DNA of 64,000 nucleotides from Dokdonia sp. PRO95. Lineage in GTDB: Bacteria; Bacteroidota; Bacteroidia; Flavobacteriales; Flavobacteriaceae. This document shows, in pieces, positions 43,717 to 51,669 of the stretch. A program made the translations under genes and the position numbers. A model generated the notes under the pieces. The model was not told the DNA's origin, did no database searches, and saw nothing but the letters and a program-made list of their open reading frames with translations. The stretch's first letter is position 1, and every line of letters begins with the position of its first letter. The DNA lies in contig NZ_CM001837.1 in NCBI RefSeq assembly GCF_000355805.1, positions 2,247,299 to 2,311,298 on the forward strand, written 5' to 3'.

Positions 43717-44511
43717 TTACGGTTTAAAAAAAAAGATACCCTTTTCTTTATCAAATCCCACATGCTCAGAAGGAAACAATGTGTCAAAAACTCCATCACT
43801 TACCAATCTAGAAGGCGTGTTAAAGTGCGTTGTACCGCTTTTCATTACTATCATTTTGTCACAAGCATTTAGCGCATATGGGATGTCATGTGTGGAAAAT
43901 AATATTGTTTTACCATGTTCATGAGCAATAGAAGTAAGCAGTTTTAATAACGAAGCTTTGTGATGTAAGTCGAGATGAGTCATGGGTTCATCAAGCAAAA
44001 TCACATCTGTATCTTGTGCTAGTGCTCGTGCAATTAAAACACGCTGTAGTTGACCATCACTAAGCTGGTAACATTTTTTATCCTTTAGGGCGAAGGTCTC
44101 CGTGTTTTTAAGTGCCTCGATAATTACTTCTTTATCACTATCAGCGATGGTTCCTAGCCAGTTCGTGTAGGGTTGTCTTCCTAATGTTACAAGTTCGGCA
44201 ACAGATAGATTTTTTGAGATAGGTTGGTTCGTTAGTACAACACTCAATTGTTGTGCGAGTAGGGAAGGAGTAATGTTTTTTATTTGCTTTCGCGAAAGCG
44301 TAACCTCACCACTCACAGTAGGTTGTAATCCTGATAATGTGCGAAGTAATGTGGACTTTCCTGCGCCATTAATTCCCACAATACCTACGAGTTCACCTTG
44401 ATTAATATCTAGGTTTATGTCGTTAGCAATGACAGTGTTTGCTGACGATGCCAGATAGCCTATAGAAAGATCTCTAGTTTGTAAAATGCTATGTGAACTT
44501 GAATTATTCAT
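43717..44511 (-). CDS. btuD: Cobalamin ABC transporter ATPase
   Basis: 264 residues of the FecCD/BtuCD ATPase type. Walker A GINGAGKST (about residues 44-52), signature LSDGQLQRVLIARAL, Walker B VILLDEPMTHLD and the H-loop LFSTHD. It drives BtuC-mediated import. A one-base gap separates it from btuC. The B12 substrate is inferred from the divergent cobalamin riboswitch and BtuB-like receptor; siderophore import would be the alternative from sequence alone. A palindrome copy is read as TLSRKQ. Confidence 0.85.
   Translation of the reverse strand: MNNSSSHSILQTRDLSIGYLASSANTVIANDINLDINQGELVGIVGINGAGKSTLLRTLSGLQPTVSGEVTLSRKQIKNITPSLLAQQLSVVLTNQPISKNLSVAELVTLGRQPYTNWLGTIADSDKEVIIEALKNTETFALKDKKCYQLSDGQLQRVLIARALAQDTDVILLDEPMTHLDLHHKASLLKLLTSIAHEHGKTILFSTHDIPYALNACDKMIVMKSGTTHFNTPSRLVSDGVFDTLFPSEHVGFDKEKGIFFFKP
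44286..44299. repeat. Palindrome copy 17 (14 bp), in btuD
   Basis: GCTTTCGCGAAAGC with G following, read as LSRK shortly after Walker A. Confidence 0.9.
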
Positions 44512-45537
44512 CTAGAAAAGTAATTTCTTTTTACGCACTAATAACCAAATTACAACAGGAGCTCCTACCATCGCAGAAATTGCGTTGATGGGAAGTGTGA
44601 ATTCGCTAAAAGGTACTTGCGCAATCGTGTCACAAATAAGCATTAAAATGGCGCCTCCCATGATTACCGCTGGTAATAATATAATGTGTTTTGTGGTTTT
44701 TATCACCTGACGAATAAGATGCGGAACTGCAAGCCCAATAAAAGCAATAGGACCTGCAAAGGCAGTGATACTACCTGCTAGTAGGCTAGTTGCGATGATA
44801 ATAAGTAATCTTGAACGTGAGAATCTAGTACCTAATGTTCTTGCGTAAGCATCGCCAAGTAAAAAGCTATCGAGTGATTTTATACTTGTGATGGATAAAA
44901 CTAATCCTGCACTAAAGCAAAGTGCCAAAATCCCAACGCCATTCCATGATAAATCACCAAGACTCCCGAAAGACCAAAAGACAAAGCGCTGTAATTCCTC
45001 TGCTTTACTAAAGTATGCTAGAACACTCACTACGGCGCTAGTAAGGCTGCCTACCATAAGACCTATAATGAGCAGTGCCATGGTGTCTTTTACACGTGTA
45101 GCGACTCCTATAACCATGAGTAATACCAAAAAACTACCTGCGCTTGCGGCGATTATAAGACCCCATTTACCAGAAAGAAGTGCTGTAGAAAGTCCGAGAG
45201 CAGTACCTCCCAGAATGTACAAAGCAACCCCTAAACTTGCTCCACTACTAATACCTAATACAAAAGGACCAGCCAGCGGATTACGAAAGAGTGTTTGCAT
45301 GAGCAATCCAGATACCGCAAGTCCAGATCCGGCAATAATCGCTGTGATTGCTTTGGGTAACCTATAATCTACAATAATATATTCCCAAGAAGATTTTGAA
45401 ACCTCAGAACCTGTAAGACTCGCAATAACATCCTTTATAGGGATAGCAACAGATCCTAGACTGAGATTTGCTAGTACACATACCAGCAACACTAGCGTAA
45501 GAATGAGAAATGTAGGGATGTAGCTCGTGTTATTCAT
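44512..45537 (-). CDS. btuC: Cobalamin ABC transporter permease
   Basis: 341 residues with about ten membrane helices, FecCD/BtuC family: GLLMQTLFRNPLAGPFVLGISSGASLG (second helix block) and FAGPIAFIGLAVPHLIRQ near residue 270 are the hallmark segments. It forms the inner-membrane channel with BtuD. It overlaps btuF by 8 bases. Confidence 0.87.
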   Translation of the reverse strand: MNNTSYIPTFLILTLVLLVCVLANLSLGSVAIPIKDVIASLTGSEVSKSSWEYIIVDYRLPKAITAIIAGSGLAVSGLLMQTLFRNPLAGPFVLGISSGASLGVALYILGGTALGLSTALLSGKWGLIIAASAGSFLVLLMVIGVATRVKDTMALLIIGLMVGSLTSAVVSVLAYFSKAEELQRFVFWSFGSLGDLSWNGVGILALCFSAGLVLSITSIKSLDSFLLGDAYARTLGTRFSRSRLLIIIATSLLAGSITAFAGPIAFIGLAVPHLIRQVIKTTKHIILLPAVIMGGAILMLICDTIAQVPFSEFTLPINAISAMVGAPVVIWLLVRKKKLLF

Positions 45538-46711
45538 CTAGTGTGTCAAAAAAAGTAAAGGCTTCTGTGATTATTTCTGGATGTAAGATTTTGGCAAGAT
45601 CTCGCAATACTAAATCAGGTCTGTTAGGTGCTAGTTCATAATATAACAATCCGCCAGTTTCTCCTTTATATTTTGCAAATGTGTAAACTTTCTTGTTTTT
45701 AAATGCGTCAAACTGAGCATAAGCAGGGTTATCACTCGCAAGCTTATTATAACTCGTGTACTGTCCTGGTGCTATCCAGAAGTCGGCTTGCTGTCCTTTT
45801 TCTAGCACAGATTCTATACTTAGTGCGATACTTCCAGCTCCCTCAGTCTCAGACCACAAGTAATTACCGCCAGCATCTTCAAGTACTTTTGCCTGCCAGC
45901 TGTCACCCTTAGGTAGATACCAGATATCTTTAAACATACCTCCACTTAAAACTGTTGGCTTATTTTCTATAGCCGCTATTTGCTCTTTTAATAGGTTGTA
46001 GTCGGTTTCTATGTGATTAAAAATGCTATCTGCCTCGCGCTCTTTGCCATAAAGTGCGCCAAAAAACTTAATCCATTCTGCTTTTCCTAGTGGGTCTTTC
46101 TCTACCCAATCTCCATTATATAGTACAGGAATTCCAGCTCGTTCTACACTGTTAAGCGACTTGTTTTCTCCCTCTACACCAAAGCTTATAATTGCTTCTG
46201 GACGCAGCTCGATAGTGAGTTCTGTATTGAGTGATTCATTTTGACCAAGGTCAATAATTTCTTTGTTTGCAATACGCTTTCGCGAAAGCGGACTAGAGAT
46301 ATAATCAAGGTTAGGAAAACCTTTTAGCGTCTCTGCTACACCCAGCATTTCTAACGAAGGGATATGTGTGGTGGAAGTAACGACAACAGTGTTTAACGGT
46401 GTTTTTAGAATGGCATCTACACCCTGTGATTTAAGAGTTTGCTCTAATACGTTTAATTGCTCCTCATCTGTGTTATTTCCAGAAGAATCTCTCGGTATTA
46501 GTGCATATTTAAACTCCTTTTGCGCTCCAGGAAATGCTTCTGTAACTGTTATAATTGTATGATTTGAGTATAGTTTTATAGAGAATCCATTTGCATAATC
46601 TATAGACAATGAAGTGCCTTGGCCATCGCTGTTTTTAACATCTTTTGATTTCTCCTTACATGAAATGAAAAGTGATAATAAAGTAACTAGAAATAGGGTA
46701 GTATTCTTCAT
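45530..46711 (-). CDS. btuF: Cobalamin-type substrate-binding lipoprotein
   Basis: 393 residues. Lipoprotein signal (LLSLFISCKEK, Cys18), then a two-lobe class III binding protein with the interlobe blocks DAILKTPLNTVVVTSTTHIPSLEMLGV, RPEAIISFGVEG and KVYTFAKYKGETGGLLYYELAPNRPDLVLRDLAKILHPE. The protein captures ligand in the periplasm and hands it to BtuCD. Its promoter sits almost on the start codon, so the mRNA should be nearly leaderless. A palindrome copy is read as PLSRKRIANK. Confidence 0.85.
   Translation of the reverse strand: MKNTTLFLVTLLSLFISCKEKSKDVKNSDGQGTSLSIDYANGFSIKLYSNHTIITVTEAFPGAQKEFKYALIPRDSSGNNTDEEQLNVLEQTLKSQGVDAILKTPLNTVVVTSTTHIPSLEMLGVAETLKGFPNLDYISSPLSRKRIANKEIIDLGQNESLNTELTIELRPEAIISFGVEGENKSLNSVERAGIPVLYNGDWVEKDPLGKAEWIKFFGALYGKEREADSIFNHIETDYNLLKEQIAAIENKPTVLSGGMFKDIWYLPKGDSWQAKVLEDAGGNYLWSETEGAGSIALSIESVLEKGQQADFWIAPGQYTSYNKLASDNPAYAQFDAFKNKKVYTFAKYKGETGGLLYYELAPNRPDLVLRDLAKILHPEIITEAFTFFDTLDE
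46275..46290. repeat. Palindrome copy 18 (16 bp), in btuF
   Basis: CGCTTTCGCGAAAGCG, read as LSRKR in a lobe-1 loop. Confidence 0.92.
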
Positions 46712-46715
46712 CTGT

Positions 46716-46747
46716 CAAAAGTAGCATTAAAATAATCAATGCGACAA
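46716..46747 (-). promoter_or_regulatory. Promoter of btuFCD
   Basis: On the minus strand, TTG (46745-46747), a 21-base spacer and TACTTTTG (46716-46723) just 4 bases before the ATG. The start codon would lie at or next to the transcription start. Confidence 0.65.
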
Positions 46748-46830
46748 GCGCTCATTTAAGATTACAAATGACCGACTTGAGCTTGTGATTAGTTTTTAAA
46801 TATTTATAGATAGACTGAAACTTAGTTGTG

Positions 46831-46838
46831 TATATTTG
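46831..46838 (+). promoter_or_regulatory. -7 element of the riboswitch-btuB transcript
   Basis: TATATTTG fits TAnnTTTG and sits about 10 bases before the riboswitch begins. No well-placed TTG box. Confidence 0.65.
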
Positions 46839-46848
46839 TGCCGAATTT

Positions 46849-47055
46849 TGGTTCTAATGTGCTACACGAGCACGGAGGATTAATAGGGAATTCCGTTAAA
46901 AACGGAAGCTGTTCCCGCAACTGTAAGCTAAGCCCTTTATGGGTTTGTTACTACTACAAAGCCACTGTCACAAGGTGTTGTGATGGGAAGGTGTAACAAA
47001 AGCAAGCCAGGAGACCTGCCACAATTCTTAATTAAAATCAAGCGACTCTCGGGTA
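46849..47055 (+). promoter_or_regulatory. Cobalamin riboswitch
   Basis: The adenosylcobalamin riboswitch core is clear: ATAGGGAA (46884-46891), CTGTTCCCGCAACTGTAA (about 46910), GCCACTG (46961-46967), GGGAAGG (46985-46991) and the B12 box AAGCCAGGAGACCTGCC (47004-47020). After it, CTCTCGGGTAAAGAG forms the likely P13 hairpin used in the kissing-loop expression platform, only about 15 bases before the btuB start, so B12 binding probably blocks translation. Confidence 0.95.
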
Positions 47056-47070
47056 AAGAGGCGGTAGATA

Positions 47071-48927
47071 ATGAGACATATTTTCCTTTTTATTGCAGTG
47101 ATGCTGTATGCACACGCGTCTGTTGGACAGATAGATACACTTCAAGTTTTACCTGAGGTGATTTTGAGTGACGTAAAGTTACGAGAGCATAGCGTGGGGA
47201 TTGCAATTCAAAAAGTATCTGATAGTATATTACAGCAATCTAGAACATCACTTACTGATGTTTTGAAGAATAACACAAGTATATATTTTAGAGAAAATGG
47301 TCCTGGAGGTGTTTCTTCGGCGTCTTTTAGAGGGACAAATGCTTCTCAAACAGCTGTGGTGTGGAATGGTATCAACATAAATAGTCAGCTCACAGGTCAA
47401 ACCGATTTTAATACCATTTCCACTAATAATTACGATAATCTTGATGATCGTGCAGGCGGTGGTAGCATCATTTATGGTTCAGGAGCAATAGGAGGGAGCG
47501 TCCACCTTAATAATGAAATCCAGTTCTACAAACGTGCTGAGACTAATATTTCTGCGGGTTATGGAAGTTTTGATACGCAGGTAGCACATGCAAAAACAAG
47601 ATTTTCTACAGACAAATTTTATGTGGACGTAGGAGCCGATTTCCAGCAGTCTGAAAATGATTTTGACTATCTGGATACAGATAATTTGTTCAATGCTAAC
47701 GGTCAATACGAAAATCTAGATCTCAATCTCAATGCGGGATACCTATTATCCAGTAATGGTGATAAGACTCATATTTTAAAATTACACCATAACACATACG
47801 TAGGCAATCGTAATTTTTCTGGTACCCTTACCGCACCCTCTAATGATGCTTATGAGGATCGCAACACGAGAACCTTAGTAGCTTGGGAAAATCTAAGCAA
47901 GCGCTATGATGGAACTTTAAGACTAGCTCATATTTATGAGCAATTCAGATATTTTGCAAACAATGAGTCAGACCTTAATGATTTAGGCAAAGCCGCTCGT
48001 TACCTAGCAAACTATGAGGGAACTTTAAAAATAGATTCGTCCAAGAGACTTACGTTTTTGGGAGAAATAAACACCATATCGGCAGCGGGAGCTTCTATTG
48101 AGAAGGCATCTAGAACAAGCGCGGCTGCTGTGGGATTATGGAAACATCAAGTGCTATCGGCATTAAGTTATGAAATACAGGTAAGGCAGGAAGTTGTTGA
48201 AGATTATCGTAGTCCATTCTTACTAGGGGTTGGTTTGGATTACGCTTTCGCGAAAGCGTATAAAGTTTCATTCAACGCTTCCCGCAATTACCGTGTACCT
48301 ACATTTAATGATACCTACTGGGCGGGACCTGGAGCTATGGGGAATCCAGATATTCAACCAGAAACTAGTAAACAAGCCGAGCTAGGGATTGCTAGAAGTA
48401 AGAACAACGTCTCTTTAGGTTTAAGAGGTTTTTATATAGATACAGACGATCTTATTAAATGGCAACCTAACAGTGCAGGAATATGGAGTGCCGTAAACAT
48501 TGCAGACACACAACACTATGGAGCCGAATTGTCTTTTAAACTTGATAAGAAATTGGGACAACATCAATTTACAGCTACTGCAGCATACGCTTATACCATT
48601 GCAGAGAACACAGAAACTAATAAACAACTTATTTATGTGCCTAAAAATAAGGGTACTGTTGGTGTGAGTCACAATTATAGTTGGCTTAGTTCATATGTGC
48701 AGGGTATTTATAATGGAAGTGTTTTTACTACAACAGATAATACATCAACAGTAGAAAGTTCTTTTGTTGCAAATGCAGGCTTAACTGCGGAACTTTTTAA
48801 GAGTGGAAATCATAGAATGATATTATCCGCACAAATAAATAATGTCTTAAATACAAATTACCAAACGGTCGCTTTTAGGCCTAATCCTGGGCGCAACTTT
48901 TTAATACAAACAACGTATACCTTTTAA
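47071..48927 (+). CDS. btuB: BtuB-like TonB-dependent cobalamin receptor
   Basis: 618 residues. Signal peptide (ends VGQ at about 20), then a plug domain (LQVLPEVILSDVKLREHSVGIAIQKVSDSILQQSRTSLTDVLKNNTSIYFREN) and a 22-strand-type barrel ending in a terminal strand FLIQTTYTF. The size matches BtuB, not the larger SusC type. It lies directly behind the cobalamin riboswitch, which is strong evidence for a corrinoid ligand. A 20-bp palindrome copy is read as DYAFAKAYKVSFNA in a barrel strand. The next gene, 8 bases later, encodes a surface beta-propeller. Confidence 0.92.
   Translation: MRHIFLFIAVMLYAHASVGQIDTLQVLPEVILSDVKLREHSVGIAIQKVSDSILQQSRTSLTDVLKNNTSIYFRENGPGGVSSASFRGTNASQTAVVWNGININSQLTGQTDFNTISTNNYDNLDDRAGGGSIIYGSGAIGGSVHLNNEIQFYKRAETNISAGYGSFDTQVAHAKTRFSTDKFYVDVGADFQQSENDFDYLDTDNLFNANGQYENLDLNLNAGYLLSSNGDKTHILKLHHNTYVGNRNFSGTLTAPSNDAYEDRNTRTLVAWENLSKRYDGTLRLAHIYEQFRYFANNESDLNDLGKAARYLANYEGTLKIDSSKRLTFLGEINTISAAGASIEKASRTSAAAVGLWKHQVLSALSYEIQVRQEVVEDYRSPFLLGVGLDYAFAKAYKVSFNASRNYRVPTFNDTYWAGPGAMGNPDIQPETSKQAELGIARSKNNVSLGLRGFYIDTDDLIKWQPNSAGIWSAVNIADTQHYGAELSFKLDKKLGQHQFTATAAYAYTIAENTETNKQLIYVPKNKGTVGVSHNYSWLSSYVQGIYNGSVFTTTDNTSTVESSFVANAGLTAELFKSGNHRMILSAQINNVLNTNYQTVAFRPNPGRNFLIQTTYTF
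48241..48260. repeat. Palindrome copy 19 (20 bp perfect), in btuB
   Basis: TA is added to the outside of ACGCTTTCGCGAAAGCGT on both sides. Read as YAFAKAY. Confidence 0.93.
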
Positions 48928-48935
48928 ACACAATT

Positions 48936-50009
48936 ATGAAAAAAACAATTTATTTATTATCCGTAGTATCGCTATTTGCCTTTTCTTGTGAAAGTGATGA
49001 TGACTTTACAGAGCCAATTATAGAAGTAGAAGTAGAAGATGAGGCTTATGAGAATGGATTTTTAGTGACTAATCAGGGACCTTTTAATAATGGTTTTGGT
49101 ACGGTGTCGTTTATCGATGAAGGATTTAGTGCTATCGAAAATGATATTTATCAGACGGTAAACAATGACAATCTAGGTAACATTGTGCAATCTATAGGGT
49201 TTACAGAGGATAATGCCTATGTGGTTGCAAATATTGGGAATAGACTTACGATAGTAGACAGATTTACCTTTGAAGAAATAGCTCGTATAGAGACTGGTTT
49301 ATCTAATCCAAGATTTTTTGCAAGTGTTGACGGTAAGGGATATTTGACTAACTGGGGAGATGGAGCAGATGCAACAGATGATTATATTGCTGTTATAGAT
49401 CTAGCCACTAATACAATCACAAATACTATCGCAGTAGAAGAAGGACCTGAAGAAATACTTTACAACGGGACTTATCTTTATGTTACAAATCAAGGTGGTT
49501 TTGGTGTAAATGACATTGTTACTGTAATTGATCCTGCTACAGATACTGTGGTTACAACAATACCAGTAGGTGATGCACCTAATGGATTAGAGTTAGATAG
49601 CGCAGGTAATTTATGGGTGCTTGCTGGAGGTTCTCCTGCATTTACAGGCACAGAGACTGCAGGAAGTCTATCTGTAATCAATACAACTACAAATACAGTA
49701 TCTGCTTCATTTGATTTTGGAGCGACAGATCACCCTAACTCTATTAATATAGAAGGCCAAAATCTTTATTACTATTTAAATGGAGAGGTTTTTGTGTCTT
49801 CTACCACAGACTTTGAAATACCTACGACTCCAGAATTAACTGGATTATCACTATTTAATATGATTGTAAGAGGGGATGTATTAATAGGCGCAAATCCAGG
49901 GGATTTCTCTAGCAATGGAACTATAGAGGTTTATGATCTTACATCTGGGTCTATTATCACTTCACTTAGTGCCAGCTTAGGAACAGATCAGATATATTTT
50001 AATGAATAG
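48936..50009 (+). CDS. Surface beta-propeller lipoprotein, BtuG-like
   Basis: 357 residues. Lipoprotein signal peptide, Cys18, then ESDDDFTEP, which matches the acidic lipoprotein export signal (SDDFE-type) that sends lipoproteins to the cell surface in flavobacteria. The rest is a repeated YncE/DUF5074-like beta-propeller (for example VIDLATNTITNTIAVEEGP, VIDPATDTVVTTIPVGDAPNGL, VINTTTNTVSASFDF). It is co-transcribed with btuB behind the riboswitch. BtuG of Bacteroides is such a propeller and binds B12 with extreme affinity, so I infer a BtuG role. Sequence identity to BtuG was not measured. Confidence 0.82.
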   Translation: MKKTIYLLSVVSLFAFSCESDDDFTEPIIEVEVEDEAYENGFLVTNQGPFNNGFGTVSFIDEGFSAIENDIYQTVNNDNLGNIVQSIGFTEDNAYVVANIGNRLTIVDRFTFEEIARIETGLSNPRFFASVDGKGYLTNWGDGADATDDYIAVIDLATNTITNTIAVEEGPEEILYNGTYLYVTNQGGFGVNDIVTVIDPATDTVVTTIPVGDAPNGLELDSAGNLWVLAGGSPAFTGTETAGSLSVINTTTNTVSASFDFGATDHPNSINIEGQNLYYYLNGEVFVSSTTDFEIPTTPELTGLSLFNMIVRGDVLIGANPGDFSSNGTIEVYDLTSGSIITSLSASLGTDQIYFNE

Positions 50010-50035
50010 TATTCATTGCTCTAATGAATTATATT

Positions 50036-50068
50036 AAAAAAGGGGTAACTATATGTTACCCCTTTTTT
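50036..50068. terminator. Bidirectional terminator between the propeller gene and the S41 gene
   Basis: AGGGGTAAC / GTTACCCCT stem with a 5-base loop, A run before and T run after. Confidence 0.93.
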
Positions 50069-50087
50069 GTTACTCTTAAATTACTAT

Positions 50088-51527
50088 TTATAAATCGATA
50101 CGATCTACCATCATACGTTGATATAATGGATCTTCTTGTTCTGAATCGTAAATAGAGCGCTGAATATTAGTATTGTAGTTCGTACTACTTCTACCATTAA
50201 GAATAACGTCTATAGCCGCATCTAGTAATGGCTCTCCTTGTTCTCCTAGTTGTCCAAAGTTTTCAAAATCTTCGGCAATTAGTACATCTGGTGTAAAACC
50301 ATCAAAGTAGTCTGTTAATCCATCTGCATTTACAGATTTTAATACTAATGGCAACATTACATAACGATGATTAGGGTTTGCTTCTGAACGACGGAAATTA
50401 GGTGCAGGGGCATCATATAATAAAAATGAACCTTCAAATTTACCTACGGTATTAGTTCCTATTTGAATTACCTCAATGTAAGGATCAAGACCGCTTAGTA
50501 TCAGTTCACTCGCACTTGCACTTCTACCTGTTGTAAGAACAAAAACTCTGGTTAAGCCTAAGCTATTTATGGCTGGTCCATCATCTCCAGAGCCAAGATT
50601 GTTATTAAATCTTCTTACGAATTCATTTGCTTGATTTCTATCTGCATTATACTCTTGGGTTATGAATTCTTCACCATTAAACTGTCCAGTTATCATAGTA
50701 GAAAGATCGTTTGCACTTTCTATAGATCCGCCTCCATTATATCTTAAGTCAAGAACAAGATCTGTAACACCCGCACTTTGAAATTGCGCAAAGGCAGCGT
50801 TTAGTTCGCTATCAAATTCATTTGTAAAACCTGTGTAGTGTAGATATCCTATTTCGTTACCTCCCACGCTCAGTACGTTTACCGTATGAACAGGGTTTAT
50901 AGTGAGTTCTGTTTTATTAATTACAATCTCTTCTCCTGTTACAGTAAAGTCTGTTCCATCATAGGTCGCGAGACCTATAGTGTAACTTTCTGGAGCAAAA
51001 AAGCTATTAAAGTTTGTACTTCCATCTATTGCTTGTCCATCAGCACTTGCGAGAGGTTGTCCATCTACTAGTGTAAATATCATTCCTCGTTCTGCTCCTG
51101 CAAGATCTGCCGGGCTGTCATTTACTACATAGCGCACAATACCAAAAGCGGTAGTAGGATCATTAGGCATAATAAGTAAAGAAATATTTAATCCAGAAGA
51201 AGTACGTATACCTGCGAGAGAGTTTTCAAGAGCAACATAGTCATCTCTTAATATACTAAAACGATCTCTTGTAGATGTGAGCGCATCAAAAGCTGCTTCT
51301 GGCGATGAGAACTGACTTAAGTAGTCAAATCTAGCGGCGTCGTTCTCAAAAAAGTCATTTGCTAGTTCTGGAACGTCTTCTTTGTACAGTGACCAATAAT
51401 TTAAACCTCGATATACAAAGTCTGAGATTTCAATATTTTCTGCTGGTATTAAATTATCATCAAGGTCATCATCACAAGAACTTAAAAAGGCAAGAAGTAA
51501 AAGTGATAGGAGTGCTACGTTTTTCAT
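50088..51527 (-). CDS. S41-family C-terminal-processing peptidase, lipoprotein
   Basis: 479 residues. Lipobox FLSSC with Cys18 followed by DDDLDDN, an acidic signal that suggests a cell-surface location. N-terminal helical segment, a PDZ-like region (YVVNDSPADLAGAERGMIFTLVDGQPL), then the tail-specific protease core with YLHYTGF, DLVLDLRYNGGGSIESA, the nucleophile Ser in TTGRSASASELI and the catalytic Lys in NTVGKFEGS. Substrates unknown. It is convergent with the B12 locus and has no partner genes. Confidence 0.87.
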   Translation of the reverse strand: MKNVALLSLLLLAFLSSCDDDLDDNLIPAENIEISDFVYRGLNYWSLYKEDVPELANDFFENDAARFDYLSQFSSPEAAFDALTSTRDRFSILRDDYVALENSLAGIRTSSGLNISLLIMPNDPTTAFGIVRYVVNDSPADLAGAERGMIFTLVDGQPLASADGQAIDGSTNFNSFFAPESYTIGLATYDGTDFTVTGEEIVINKTELTINPVHTVNVLSVGGNEIGYLHYTGFTNEFDSELNAAFAQFQSAGVTDLVLDLRYNGGGSIESANDLSTMITGQFNGEEFITQEYNADRNQANEFVRRFNNNLGSGDDGPAINSLGLTRVFVLTTGRSASASELILSGLDPYIEVIQIGTNTVGKFEGSFLLYDAPAPNFRRSEANPNHRYVMLPLVLKSVNADGLTDYFDGFTPDVLIAEDFENFGQLGEQGEPLLDAAIDVILNGRSSTNYNTNIQRSIYDSEQEDPLYQRMMVDRIDL

Positions 51528-51620
51528 TAATTATGAGGGTTTAATGTGACTTACTGTAAATATAGTTAAACGTAATTGTACGGCAAAGATTACAAAGGAT
51601 TGTATAATTTCATAAAAAAA

Positions 51621-51653
51621 GCCTCTCTATACATAAATATAGAGAGGCTTTTA
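51621..51653. terminator. Terminator between the TonB receptor and the S41 promoter region
   Basis: GCCTCTCTAT / ATAGAGAGGC 10-bp stem with an 8-base loop; A run before (7 A) and T run after. It ends the TonB receptor transcript on the minus strand. Confidence 0.9.
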
Positions 51654-51669
51654 TGAAGTAATCAGATCC

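Noticed and set aside
43717-46711. btuFCD as a siderophore transporter
   Set aside because: The family signatures alone would allow it, but the adjacent cobalamin riboswitch, BtuB-like receptor and BtuG-like propeller make B12 far more likely.
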